This document shows positions 1 to 6,334 of a DNA stretch of 7,415 nucleotides, piece after piece. The stretch is from Scatosoma sp045128055. Lineage in GTDB: Bacteria > Bacillota > Clostridia > Christensenellales > Borkfalkiaceae. A model generated the notes under the pieces. That model ran no database searches. It saw nothing but the letters and a program-made list of their open reading frames with translations, and was not told the DNA's origin. Made by a program: the position numbers and the translations under genes. How positions within the stretch are numbered: position 1 is the first letter of the stretch; each line of letters starts with the position of its first letter. Location: positions 1 through 7,415 of the forward strand of contig JBGVRC010000108.1 of assembly GCA_045128055.1 (NCBI GenBank). Direction: 5' to 3'.

Positions 1-1096
1 TCTTCGGGTCGAACGCGTCGCGAAGACCGTCGCCAACGAAGTTAAACGCCAAAATTGCAAACGTAATGCAAATCCCGGGCGGAATCCAAAAATTAGGATA
101 GTTTTCCAAATACAACAAGTTGGATGCCGCGCTGATCATCGAACCCCAAGTCGGCGTTCCCAAAGGTGCGCCAAGACCAAGGAAACCAAGCGTTGCTTCC
201 GTCAAGATAATACCGCCGAGCCCCATCGTCATGGAAACGATAAGCTGCGGCATAACGTTGGGCAACAAATGTTTGAAAATTTTTCTACCCGTGGACAAGC
301 CCGAACATTTTGCCGCCAACATAAATTCTTGTTCGCGTAAGGACAAGATTTGCCCGCGGACGAGTCTTGCAATCCCCGTCCAGCCAAACAAGGTTAAAAT
401 AATCATCATAATGTATAGACGCTCTATCCCAAACATTTCCTTGTTGGTCAAAAACGCCGATATAATCAACATGATAGGAATGGTGGGAATACAGCTTAAA
501 ATATCGACAATACGCATAATTAGGTTGTCCACCCAACCGCCGAAAAAGCCTGCCAAACCGCCCAAAATTACGCCGATAATCGCTTCCAAAATAATAACGA
601 CAAAGCCGATGGTGAGCGAAATTCTACCGCCGAGCATAAGGTCGGTAAACAAGTCGTACCCTTCCTTATCCGTGCCAAGCCAATGGCTAAAAGAAATGTC
701 GCCAAGATAATTGACAGGCATTTGCACTTCGGTGATTTCAAACGCCGAAACGAGCGTTCCGTCCGCAAGCGCGTATTCGATTCTTTCATACGAAATGTTG
801 ATATTCGTATTGACGGCGTCGTAAATTCTGTCCGCTTTATCCCAGCCCCAGCCTTCTACCCAAGGGGAGAACAAGGGGCCGATAAAGGAAATCAAGAACA
901 AAGCAATCAAGGTGATTAAGCCTATCATCGAAAGCTTAGAACGGAAAAATCTTTTCGCAACCATCATACCGGGCGAAAGCACGCGTACGCGGTCGTTCAA
1001 ATTTTCGCCGTGCAATTCTTCTTGGCTGACCACTTCATCGTTTTGCAACTTTTCTTCGGGCAATTCTTCAAAAGATACGTTCTTCTTTTCTTCCAT
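1..1096 (-). CDS. oppC: OppC/DppC-type ABC importer permease, 3' end cut by window edge
   Basis: Inner-membrane permease subunit of a peptide/nickel-type ABC importer, expected to pair with the OppB-like protein encoded just upstream. I translated the minus strand from ATG 1096; 365 complete codons are visible and the last residues, GDGLRDAFDPK, match the usual end of the family, so only a few residues are missing. The layout fits OppC: a cytoplasmic N-terminal stretch (1-48), a first membrane segment (about 52-78), an external loop, then five further hydrophobic segments (about 158-356). The ATPase-coupling EAA loop is at about 257-281 (EFMLAAKCSGL, then LLPN). SD AGGGGG (1102-1107) lies 5 nt before ATG, and oppB ends 11 nt upstream, so the two are co-transcribed. 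Odd points: the N-terminus is long and acidic, the first external loop is enlarged, and the usual GTDxxGRD element reads GTDKEGYD. Oligopeptide, dipeptide or another substrate cannot be distinguished. Confidence 0.93.
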   Translation of the reverse strand, partial: MEEKKNVSFEELPEEKLQNDEVVSQEELHGENLNDRVRVLSPGMMVAKRFFRSKLSMIGLITLIALFLISFIGPLFSPWVEGWGWDKADRIYDAVNTNINISYERIEYALADGTLVSAFEITEVQMPVNYLGDISFSHWLGTDKEGYDLFTDLMLGGRISLTIGFVVIILEAIIGVILGGLAGFFGGWVDNLIMRIVDILSCIPTIPIMLIISAFLTNKEMFGIERLYIMMIILTLFGWTGIARLVRGQILSLREQEFMLAAKCSGLSTGRKIFKHLLPNVMPQLIVSMTMGLGGIILTEATLGFLGLGAPLGTPTWGSMISAASNLLYLENYPNFWIPPGICITFAILAFNFVGDGLRDAFDPK

Positions 1097-1107
1097 AACT
1101 ACCCCCT

Positions 1108-2091
1108 TTACGCCAGCTTGACTCTGGGGTCAACCACAGCGTACATAATATCAGTCAACAAAATACCGATGACCGTCAAAGTTGCAATAAACATATTATA
1201 GCCCATAATAAAAGGTATGTCGCCTTCGTTTAATAAGTCGTAGGCTTTTTTACCGATACCTTCGATTTGGAATACCGTTTCCGTAATCATCGCGCCCCCG
1301 AACAAAGAAGGCAACGTCCCTGCCATAACGGTTACGAGCGGAATAAGGGTATTTCTAAACACGTGCTTGTACACGACGGAATGTTCGGAAAGCCCCTTTG
1401 CGCGCGCCGTACGGATATAATCCGCATTTAATACTTCCAACGTATTCGTACGGGTATAACGCATCCAGGAACCGATATTGAGAATTACAAGTACGAACAT
1501 CGGCAAAACCAAATGCCAAAGGGTGTCCCCCATTCTCGTCCACCAGCTTGCGTCTTCGGGTAAACTGCCGTTAAGACCAAACGCGGGGAACCATTTTAAA
1601 TCCAAGGCAAAATATTTAATAACGATACTGCCAAGGAAGAAGGTCGGGAAGGATATACCAATCATCGTCAATACGGTTGCCGTATAGTCAAGCTTGCCAT
1701 ACTGATTGCAGGCGCATTTTACGCCGAGCGGAATGGCAATAATAAGCTCTAAAATCAACGCCACGAAAGAGAGCGCAAACGAAACGCCCATATTTTCGAA
1801 AATGATATCCGCAACGGGCGGTCTGCCAGCCGAAAACGAGCGACCTAAATCTCCTTTCAGGAAATTCGTCAGCCACTTCCAATACCCTTCCAGCATCGTG
1901 CCGTCCATACCCAAATCTCTTGTTAATTGCGCCTTTATTTCTTCTACGTTTCCCGTATTACCTGCCATGATGCTCGCCTGCTTATCGATAAAGCTTACTG
2001 GCATAAACCACACCAACGTCCAAATAATCAAAGATACGCCTACCAAGATGAGTAGCGCAAGCAAAAGACGCTTAATACAATATTTTAACAT
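1108..2091 (-). CDS. oppB: OppB/DppB-type ABC importer permease
   Basis: Inner-membrane permease, partner of the OppC-like protein, forming the translocation pore for substrate handed over by the binding protein. The 327 residues are typical for the family. The N-terminus MLKYCIKRLLLALLILVGVS opens with the standard first membrane helix (6-29). Hydrophobic segments follow at about 100-122, 136-160, 190-208, 250-275 and 295-318, giving six. The family element DLGRSF is at 81-86, the EAA coupling loop at about 224-251 (DYIRTARAKGL, then NTLIP), and the C-terminus reads VVDPRVKLA. ATG 2091 is chosen because it gives the canonical N-terminus. Its ribosome site is poor: the best match is AAGTGA about 10 nt upstream, with no GGAGG. 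It lies 90 nt after the binding-protein gene, across a hairpin, suggesting lower expression than that gene. Confidence 0.95.
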   Translation of the reverse strand: MLKYCIKRLLLALLILVGVSLIIWTLVWFMPVSFIDKQASIMAGNTGNVEEIKAQLTRDLGMDGTMLEGYWKWLTNFLKGDLGRSFSAGRPPVADIIFENMGVSFALSFVALILELIIAIPLGVKCACNQYGKLDYTATVLTMIGISFPTFFLGSIVIKYFALDLKWFPAFGLNGSLPEDASWWTRMGDTLWHLVLPMFVLVILNIGSWMRYTRTNTLEVLNADYIRTARAKGLSEHSVVYKHVFRNTLIPLVTVMAGTLPSLFGGAMITETVFQIEGIGKKAYDLLNEGDIPFIMGYNMFIATLTVIGILLTDIMYAVVDPRVKLA

Positions 2092-2122
2092 CCGTTTATC
2101 TTCACTTTGTTTATTTTATTTC

Positions 2123-2158
2123 GCTATGCCGCAGACAAAGCCACGGCATAGCTTTTTT
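2123..2158. other. Intergenic hairpin between binding-protein gene and oppB
   Basis: GCTATGCCG (2123-2131) and CGGCATAGC (2144-2152) form a perfect 9-bp inverted repeat around 12 nt. Read as plus-strand RNA it is followed at once by six U (2153-2158), the form of a Rho-independent terminator. No plus-strand gene precedes it. Read as minus-strand RNA, the direction of the operon, the stem grows by two G-U wobbles and one G-C pair to 12 bp with a 6-nt loop, but no U-tract follows. On the plus strand the two wobble positions become A/C mismatches. The fold is therefore best in the operon mRNA, where it could protect the 3' end of the upstream message or cause partial termination. It could also stop antisense transcription. 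The inverted repeat is certain; the role is inferred. Confidence 0.7.
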
Positions 2159-2181
2159 GTTACGAGTTACTATCTAATAAA

Positions 2182-4794
2182 TTAGTTATAATTGATTTCC
2201 CAAACTCTGTCGATGATACCGCTGTTCGCGCTGGGATTTTGGTTAATCGTAGCGATATTGATTACGTCTTTATTCAAAACGCAAAGGTCGCATCTTTGAT
2301 AGGTGGGGAATTCAACGGCAAGCTCCATGAGCTTATCAAGCGCTTTTTCGTAGATAGGCGCGCGTTCCATTTCCGTCAATTTTTCTCTGCCTTGATCGAT
2401 AAAGTCGCTCAAATCGGTGATGATTTCCAATTCTCTGTCGTATTTACCGCTCAAATCGTTAAGAATTGCGTCGTAGCCCCAGTTCAAAACGCTGGTCGCT
2501 TGCGAGTCTTTATGGTAAACCTGATACATATCGGGGTCAATCGTCGAGCTCCAAGCAGCCGCCCAAACTTCCAAGCTACCGCTTTGCAATTTAACAAGCG
2601 CGGATACGTCGTTGACAACGGAAACATCAAAGCCGCAATCGTTTAAGAATTCCGCTGCGTTTTGGAACATCGTATATGCGGGGTGGTCATCCGTAGCGCC
2701 TGCAATCGTAAATACAAGCTTCAACGGTTTGCCTTCTTTATACAGCTTACCGTCGCCGCCGGGAAGCCAGCCAGCTTCCGCTACCAATTCCAAAATTTCA
2801 TCTTTATCGTTGCTGAACGCAATCGTATCGTGACGGGTTGCGCCGCCTTCGTATGCGTAATCGTATACCCAGCTGGTTTTGGACATCGAACGATAGATAG
2901 GTTCTGCCAAGCCCGCCGCTTCGCCACCGTAGTAAATATCGATTGCGGAGCTGGGGTCAAGCGCTTTCATAATCGCGCGACGAACTTCCAAATCGGGAAC
3001 GTTTTTAGGGTTGATACCTACGTAGCCGTAGCCGTTCGTTTGATATCTCTTGCTAAACAAGGTGGAAATACCGTTTACTTTGTTATAATTTTCAACGGAC
3101 GCGCTGGGTTCGCCATAGTCGATTTCTTGCGCTTCCAAAGCGGTGATAAGCTTGTCGCTTTCTACCACTTTATAACGAAGCAAACGAATCTTAGCGTTTT
3201 CAAGATCTTTACCCATCGTGTTGAAATATTCGTTACGCTTGAAGTATACCCAGTTGTTTTCGCAGAAGGAGAATCTATCGGGGTTACCACCCGTAGCGGT
3301 TGTCGCTTGGTATACGCCTGCGCCTACGGGCAAACCGTTTATATCGTTTGCTTTCAAGACGTCGTTGAAGAAGGTATAGTCACCGAATCTAACGCCAAAC
3401 TTCGTATCTCTAATCGCTTCTTCGTCCGAATAGTAATACATAGGCGCAACCGTAAACGCGAAGTTCCAAATCGCTTTGGGGTCAACCTTGTAAATTCTAA
3501 TCTTCAAAACGTCGTGGCTGTCACCCAAATCCTTACCGTCGAAGTCTTTGGTCGTCGTTGCCGTCGTAATACCGCTGATTTCTTCGATTTTATCGCTTAC
3601 TTGGTTTGCGTAGTATTCCGATTTTTCTTGCGCCGCAAATTCTTCAAGGGCGTTCATACCCGTCATCCAATAGCGAAGAATATCAGCTGATTTTTCAGGA
3701 TTTGTCTCTAAATCGCCGTATGCCGTATATACATAAGCAACAGCCGCTTCTTTTGCAAGCTCGGTCTTCGCCGTCTTTTCATCGCAACCCTTTTCGTTCA
3801 TATACTCGCTGATTTTGTCTTCGGACAAAGCTTCGTACATATATTCGTTGATAGGTTCGTCCATATTTACTTCGTAATTGCCGTCGCCGTCTTCGTCAAC
3901 GTTGTTTAAGTTGGTAACGTATTTACCGTTTTCGTCCTTAACGGGCGCGCCTTGTACCCTTTCGATTCTTACAAGGTTTTCGTTGAAAAGGTATACCTGC
4001 CAATCTTCGGTGAAGGAATATTCGTCTTCATAGCCTTCAAGCTGACCTTGGCTGTTCGTCCAGTCGGTAGAAATTTCTTCCTTGAAAAGCTTATCGACAA
4101 GCGCGATATCCGTTTTCATTTGTTCGGTCAATTCGTATTCACTAGGTTCGTCGCAATAATCCAAAATAGCTTGCACTCTTTGCTTTGCCTTGCCCGTGAA
4201 CAAAGCTTGAATTTCCGCTTCGCTTACGTCTTCCATCGAACTATCCTGCGCGCGGTAGGACTTCAAGCCTACGATATCCGTCGAATAGATGGTGGAAGAA
4301 CCCATATACATAGGGTCGAGATACACGTACAAATTGAAAAGCACGTCTTTGATGGTAAGGTCGGAACCGTTGCTGAATTTCATACCGTTTTTGATAATAA
4401 ATTCATAGTCGGTATACGCCGCTTTCGCTGCGTCTTTGGTTTCCGTAACGCCGTCTTCAAGCTTCATCGAAACGTTGTAATCGAGCGTAACCGTGGGTTC
4501 GTTATCCCCGCAAACGGGTTCGCCGTTTTCATTTGCGCTCAACATACTTACCTGCGTCATCGCAATAATTTTCGTATCGGGCGCAGACGTAGAGAAGAAG
4601 GGATTAAAGTTCTTATCCAAAGCGTCCGAAGCCAAAACGAGCGCGCGCGTTTCGGGGTTGTATTTTTGCGCCACCGTTTCCCCGCCGCCGCTACTGCTGC
4701 TCTCCGTTCCGCCACCGCCGCCGCAAGCCGCAAAGGACGACAGCAACAACGCGCTTAACATCAAGCTGGAAAATCTCTTGATTGATTTATTCAT
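2182..4794 (-). CDS. Oversized family 5 extracellular solute-binding lipoprotein (OppA/DppA-like)
   Basis: Substrate-capture protein of the importer, predicted to be lipid-anchored outside the membrane. Residues 1-23 form a signal peptide and FAAC (21-24) is the lipobox, with Cys24 anchored; Phe at -3 is not the most common choice. A Gly/Ser linker follows (25-38). Family 5 landmarks include NFNPFFSTSAPDT (62-74), FIIKNGMKFSNG with LTIKDVLFNLYVYLDP (132-161), PVGAGVYQA (489-497), ALEAQEIDYGEPS (552-564), YVGINPKNVPDLEVRRAIMKALD (591-613, the peptide-binding core, quoted as landmarks NPKN and VRRAIMKALD) and WSSTIDPDMYQVYH (748-761). At 870 residues it is far longer than the usual 500-600. The excess is an acidic stretch at about 183-430 containing DEDGDGNYE (300-308), which resembles a calcium-binding loop. 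GGAGG (4805-4809) lies 10 nt before ATG 4794. The upstream lipoprotein gene ends 30 nt away, so they share an operon. Peptide is the default substrate guess; others are possible. Confidence 0.93.
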   Translation of the reverse strand: MNKSIKRFSSLMLSALLLSSFAACGGGGGTESSSSGGGETVAQKYNPETRALVLASDALDKNFNPFFSTSAPDTKIIAMTQVSMLSANENGEPVCGDNEPTVTLDYNVSMKLEDGVTETKDAAKAAYTDYEFIIKNGMKFSNGSDLTIKDVLFNLYVYLDPMYMGSSTIYSTDIVGLKSYRAQDSSMEDVSEAEIQALFTGKAKQRVQAILDYCDEPSEYELTEQMKTDIALVDKLFKEEISTDWTNSQGQLEGYEDEYSFTEDWQVYLFNENLVRIERVQGAPVKDENGKYVTNLNNVDEDGDGNYEVNMDEPINEYMYEALSEDKISEYMNEKGCDEKTAKTELAKEAAVAYVYTAYGDLETNPEKSADILRYWMTGMNALEEFAAQEKSEYYANQVSDKIEEISGITTATTTKDFDGKDLGDSHDVLKIRIYKVDPKAIWNFAFTVAPMYYYSDEEAIRDTKFGVRFGDYTFFNDVLKANDINGLPVGAGVYQATTATGGNPDRFSFCENNWVYFKRNEYFNTMGKDLENAKIRLLRYKVVESDKLITALEAQEIDYGEPSASVENYNKVNGISTLFSKRYQTNGYGYVGINPKNVPDLEVRRAIMKALDPSSAIDIYYGGEAAGLAEPIYRSMSKTSWVYDYAYEGGATRHDTIAFSNDKDEILELVAEAGWLPGGDGKLYKEGKPLKLVFTIAGATDDHPAYTMFQNAAEFLNDCGFDVSVVNDVSALVKLQSGSLEVWAAAWSSTIDPDMYQVYHKDSQATSVLNWGYDAILNDLSGKYDRELEIITDLSDFIDQGREKLTEMERAPIYEKALDKLMELAVEFPTYQRCDLCVLNKDVINIATINQNPSANSGIIDRVWEINYN
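4681..4722 (-). repeat. In-frame triplet-rich tract coding the Gly/Ser linker
   Basis: This tract encodes residues 25-38 of the binding lipoprotein, GGGGGTESSSSGGG, using runs of GGC/GGT and AGC/AGT codons. It follows the lipid-anchored Cys24 and is a flexible tether between membrane and binding domain. Gly/Ser tethers are common in lipoproteins of Gram-positive bacteria. Because the repeat unit is a codon, slippage would change tether length without breaking the frame. Confidence 0.7.
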
Positions 4795-4827
4795 ATATTT
4801 AAATCCTCCGTTATTTTTTCTAAATTA
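4795..4827 (-). promoter_or_regulatory. Junction between surface lipoprotein and binding-protein genes, with RBS
   Basis: The 30 nt between the TAA of the upstream lipoprotein gene (4825-4827) and ATG 4794 holds a strong Shine-Dalgarno sequence, GGAGG (4805-4809), with an A/T-rich 10-nt spacer. There is no room for a separate promoter or terminator, which supports co-transcription of the two genes. Confidence 0.8.
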
Positions 4828-6123
4828 TACTTTCGCTTTCAAGCCCGTCGTGATAACGGGAGCTTGGATAAACGTAAATCCGTTTTCATTCGCAGCTTCA
4901 TATTCTGCGTCCGTAGCATAACCGCCGTATAAGCAGTTGGTTCTTTGATCGCCGTCAAGGTTTAAAAATACGGTATCCTTGCTGTTGTACACGTTCATAT
5001 CCCCTTGCAAGGTTACGTTGGTGACAACCGCGCCCGCTTTCATTTCCGTAAAGACGAAGTATACGCTGTACGTACCCGGTCTAAACGTAAATTCAAGCTT
5101 CAATCCCGTGAAGGCTACGTTTTCTATCTTCGCCGTTTCGGCAAGCGTACCGAACATAGACAAAGCAGGACTGGATTGCGATCTCTTGACTGTCAAGTTG
5201 CTGATGGTATGTCCGTTGCCTTGAATTTCGCAAGCAAAGCTGCCCCTTATCGCATTCACTTCCACACCCGTACAATCAATGTCGGCGTTGAGCCAATAAT
5301 GCATATCCTTGCCCGTAGCTCCAAACATATCCTTAACGTCTTTGGGCGTATTGACGATCGTCCAATCCCCTTTGATAAACTTCGCGTAAATAACCACGTC
5401 GGTATCTTGTTTTTTCAAGGGCCATTGTACAAGCGTCGTACAAGCTTCGTTCGCATAGTACGCCAGGAAGGTGTACGCATTATCCTTTACCGCCAAGAAA
5501 TCGGAAGAAATGGTTTCCAACTCGCCCGCTCTCGAATAGTTAGAAATTCGCACCGTATCGCCGTAAGAAACATATTCTTTTCCATAAATCGGAGAGTTGG
5601 TAGGGATTTCTTTGTCGGGGTCGAGCATAATTTGCAAATCTTTGTCGCCGTCATGCACGAGCTTTACGTGAACGCTGGTATCAGCGACCCAACCCGCAGC
5701 GACGTACAAATGGTCGTTTTCCGCAAGCGTTATTTGGGAAAAATCTACCATTTCGCCAAGCTGATACGAATAATGCTTCTTCCCTTCCGACGTCGTAAAC
5801 TCGTCCACAGTAATCGGTTTGCCTTCTTCGTCTAATTCCACGTAATACCAAGCGTCAAAAACGTGTTTGTCTTGTTTGATATTTTCTTTGGGAAACTCGT
5901 AAGGCTGTACGCCGGCAGGATAATATACGTTTTTCTCTCGAATACCGTTGCCGGGCGTAAAAGACGCCGTTTCACCGTTTGCGTAATAGGTGACGCACGC
6001 GGACAAGCCGTGCTCTTTCATAAGGTCGCCCTTGGTAATCCCAAAACTGCAACCAGCCAACAAAAGCATACTTGCCAGCGCCGACAAAGCAATCAATAAA
6101 ATTCTTTTAAAAGTTTTTTTCAT
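4825..6123 (-). CDS. Surface lipoprotein with InlB/Flg_new-like units and a GLUG/beta-helix-like segment
   Basis: Predicted secreted lipoprotein of 432 residues, first gene of the importer operon. Residues 1-21 form a basic then hydrophobic signal peptide, and LAGC (22-25) is a clear lipobox. About 43-146 resembles an InlB B-repeat/Flg_new unit: VTYYANGE, then HVFDAWYY (87-94), then HLYVAAGWV (138-146). A second divergent unit covers about 153-253 (YTFLAYYANEACT at 217-229, VVIYAKFIKGDW at 243-254). Residues 254-375 read like the start of a GLUG/right-handed beta-helix repeat: HYWLNADIDCTG (275-286), FACEIQGNGHTISNLTV (296-312), MFGTLAETAKIENVAFTG (323-340). Such folds are common in surface and adhesive proteins. 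ATG 6123 is preferred over TTG 6129 because AGGGG (6132-6136) is 8 nt from ATG but only 2 nt from TTG. The exact role is unknown; co-transcription suggests help in capture or anchoring of the importer. Confidence 0.88.
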   Translation of the reverse strand: MKKTFKRILLIALSALASMLLLAGCSFGITKGDLMKEHGLSACVTYYANGETASFTPGNGIREKNVYYPAGVQPYEFPKENIKQDKHVFDAWYYVELDEEGKPITVDEFTTSEGKKHYSYQLGEMVDFSQITLAENDHLYVAAGWVADTSVHVKLVHDGDKDLQIMLDPDKEIPTNSPIYGKEYVSYGDTVRISNYSRAGELETISSDFLAVKDNAYTFLAYYANEACTTLVQWPLKKQDTDVVIYAKFIKGDWTIVNTPKDVKDMFGATGKDMHYWLNADIDCTGVEVNAIRGSFACEIQGNGHTISNLTVKRSQSSPALSMFGTLAETAKIENVAFTGLKLEFTFRPGTYSVYFVFTEMKAGAVVTNVTLQGDMNVYNSKDTVFLNLDGDQRTNCLYGGYATDAEYEAANENGFTFIQAPVITTGLKAKV

Positions 6124-6186
6124 GCACAAAACCCCTATGCTGTTTTTCGTGTAAAATATACTCTTTTTAATCGTTCTATCGTCATT

Positions 6187-6216
6187 TTGACACTATAACC
6201 CAGTTTCGCTTATAAT
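6187..6216 (+). promoter_or_regulatory. Consensus plus-strand sigma-70/sigma-A-type promoter
   Basis: TTGACA (6187-6192) and TATAAT (6211-6216) match the consensus at all 12 positions with an 18-bp spacer. The predicted start is near 6223, transcribing away from the lipoprotein gene and toward the 3' end of hisIE. No plus-strand protein gene lies downstream, so the product would be a non-coding or antisense RNA. A chance match is possible in this A/T-rich gap, but a complete 12/12 match is uncommon. Confidence 0.5.
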
Positions 6217-6224
6217 GCCATTAT
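6212..6224. promoter_or_regulatory. Dyad over both predicted start sites, possible operator
   Basis: ATAATG-C-CATTAT is a perfect 6-bp inverted repeat around one central base (6218). It contains most of the plus-strand -10 and covers the predicted starts of both the minus-strand (about 6220) and plus-strand (about 6223) promoters. A dimeric regulator bound here could block both. The dyad is seen directly; the operator role is inferred, and short A/T dyads can arise by chance. Confidence 0.35.
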
Positions 6225-6226
6225 TC

Positions 6227-6255
6227 ATTGTATCCTAAAAATGTTTTTTTGTCAA
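6227..6255 (-). promoter_or_regulatory. Promoter of the lipoprotein/importer operon
   Basis: On the minus strand TTGACA (6250-6255) and TACAAT (6227-6232) are separated by exactly 17 bp, 11 of 12 consensus positions. Transcription should start near 6220, leaving a leader of about 97 nt before ATG 6123. It lies after the his terminator and before the first importer gene, where an operon promoter is expected. An A/T palindrome just upstream may act as an UP-like element. Confidence 0.75.
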
Positions 6256-6267
6256 TCATTCTTTCTT

Positions 6268-6285
6268 ATTTATTTATAAATAAAT
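6268..6285. repeat. 18-bp perfect A/T palindrome upstream of the -35
   Basis: ATTTATTTATAAATAAAT reads the same on both strands. It starts 12 bp upstream of the minus-strand -35 box, at about -49 to -66 relative to the predicted start. This position suits an UP-like element for the polymerase alpha subunit, or an activator site. Being purely A/T in an A/T-rich gap, it may lack function. Confidence 0.45.
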
Positions 6286-6334
6286 TTGGTTTGTTGGAAA
6301 TATTTTTATACCGCACCAGCCTTTTTTGTGCAAT

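Noticed and set aside
120..710. A 196-codon open frame on the plus strand
   Set aside because: Antisense to the OppC-like gene, which is unbroken through the region with canonical permease motifs.
2662..3690. A 342-codon open frame on the plus strand
   Set aside because: It lies wholly opposite the binding-protein gene, whose minus-strand product has clear family 5 motifs. The plus-strand product has no recognisable domain and is rich in Arg, Phe and Val, typical of an antisense shadow.
3952..4758. A 268-codon open frame on the plus strand
   Set aside because: Also opposite the binding-protein gene, with the same shadow composition and an Ala/Arg-rich end that mirrors the Gly/Ser linker codons.
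5005..5835. A 276-codon open frame on the plus strand
   Set aside because: Antisense to the surface lipoprotein gene, whose minus-strand product has a signal peptide, a lipobox and repeat motifs. The plus-strand product resembles no family I know.
6124..6129. TTG start at 6129 for the surface lipoprotein
   Set aside because: It would sit 2 nt from AGGGG, too close for a ribosome, while ATG 6123 has an 8-nt spacer and a normal MKK signal-peptide start.
6181..6191. Inverted repeat GTCATTTTGAC in the importer leader
   Set aside because: The arms are only 4 bp and overlap the plus-strand -35 box, and flanking bases do not extend the symmetry. Likely chance.
6241..6279. A 12-codon ATG-led frame in the candidate small RNA (MFFCQSFFLIYL)
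   Set aside because: There is no Shine-Dalgarno sequence upstream and its composition simply reflects the T-rich DNA. Too short to support without conservation.
6313..6331. Short stem GCAC...GTGC next to the his terminator
   Set aside because: Only 4 bp with an 11-nt loop, too weak to count as a second terminator.
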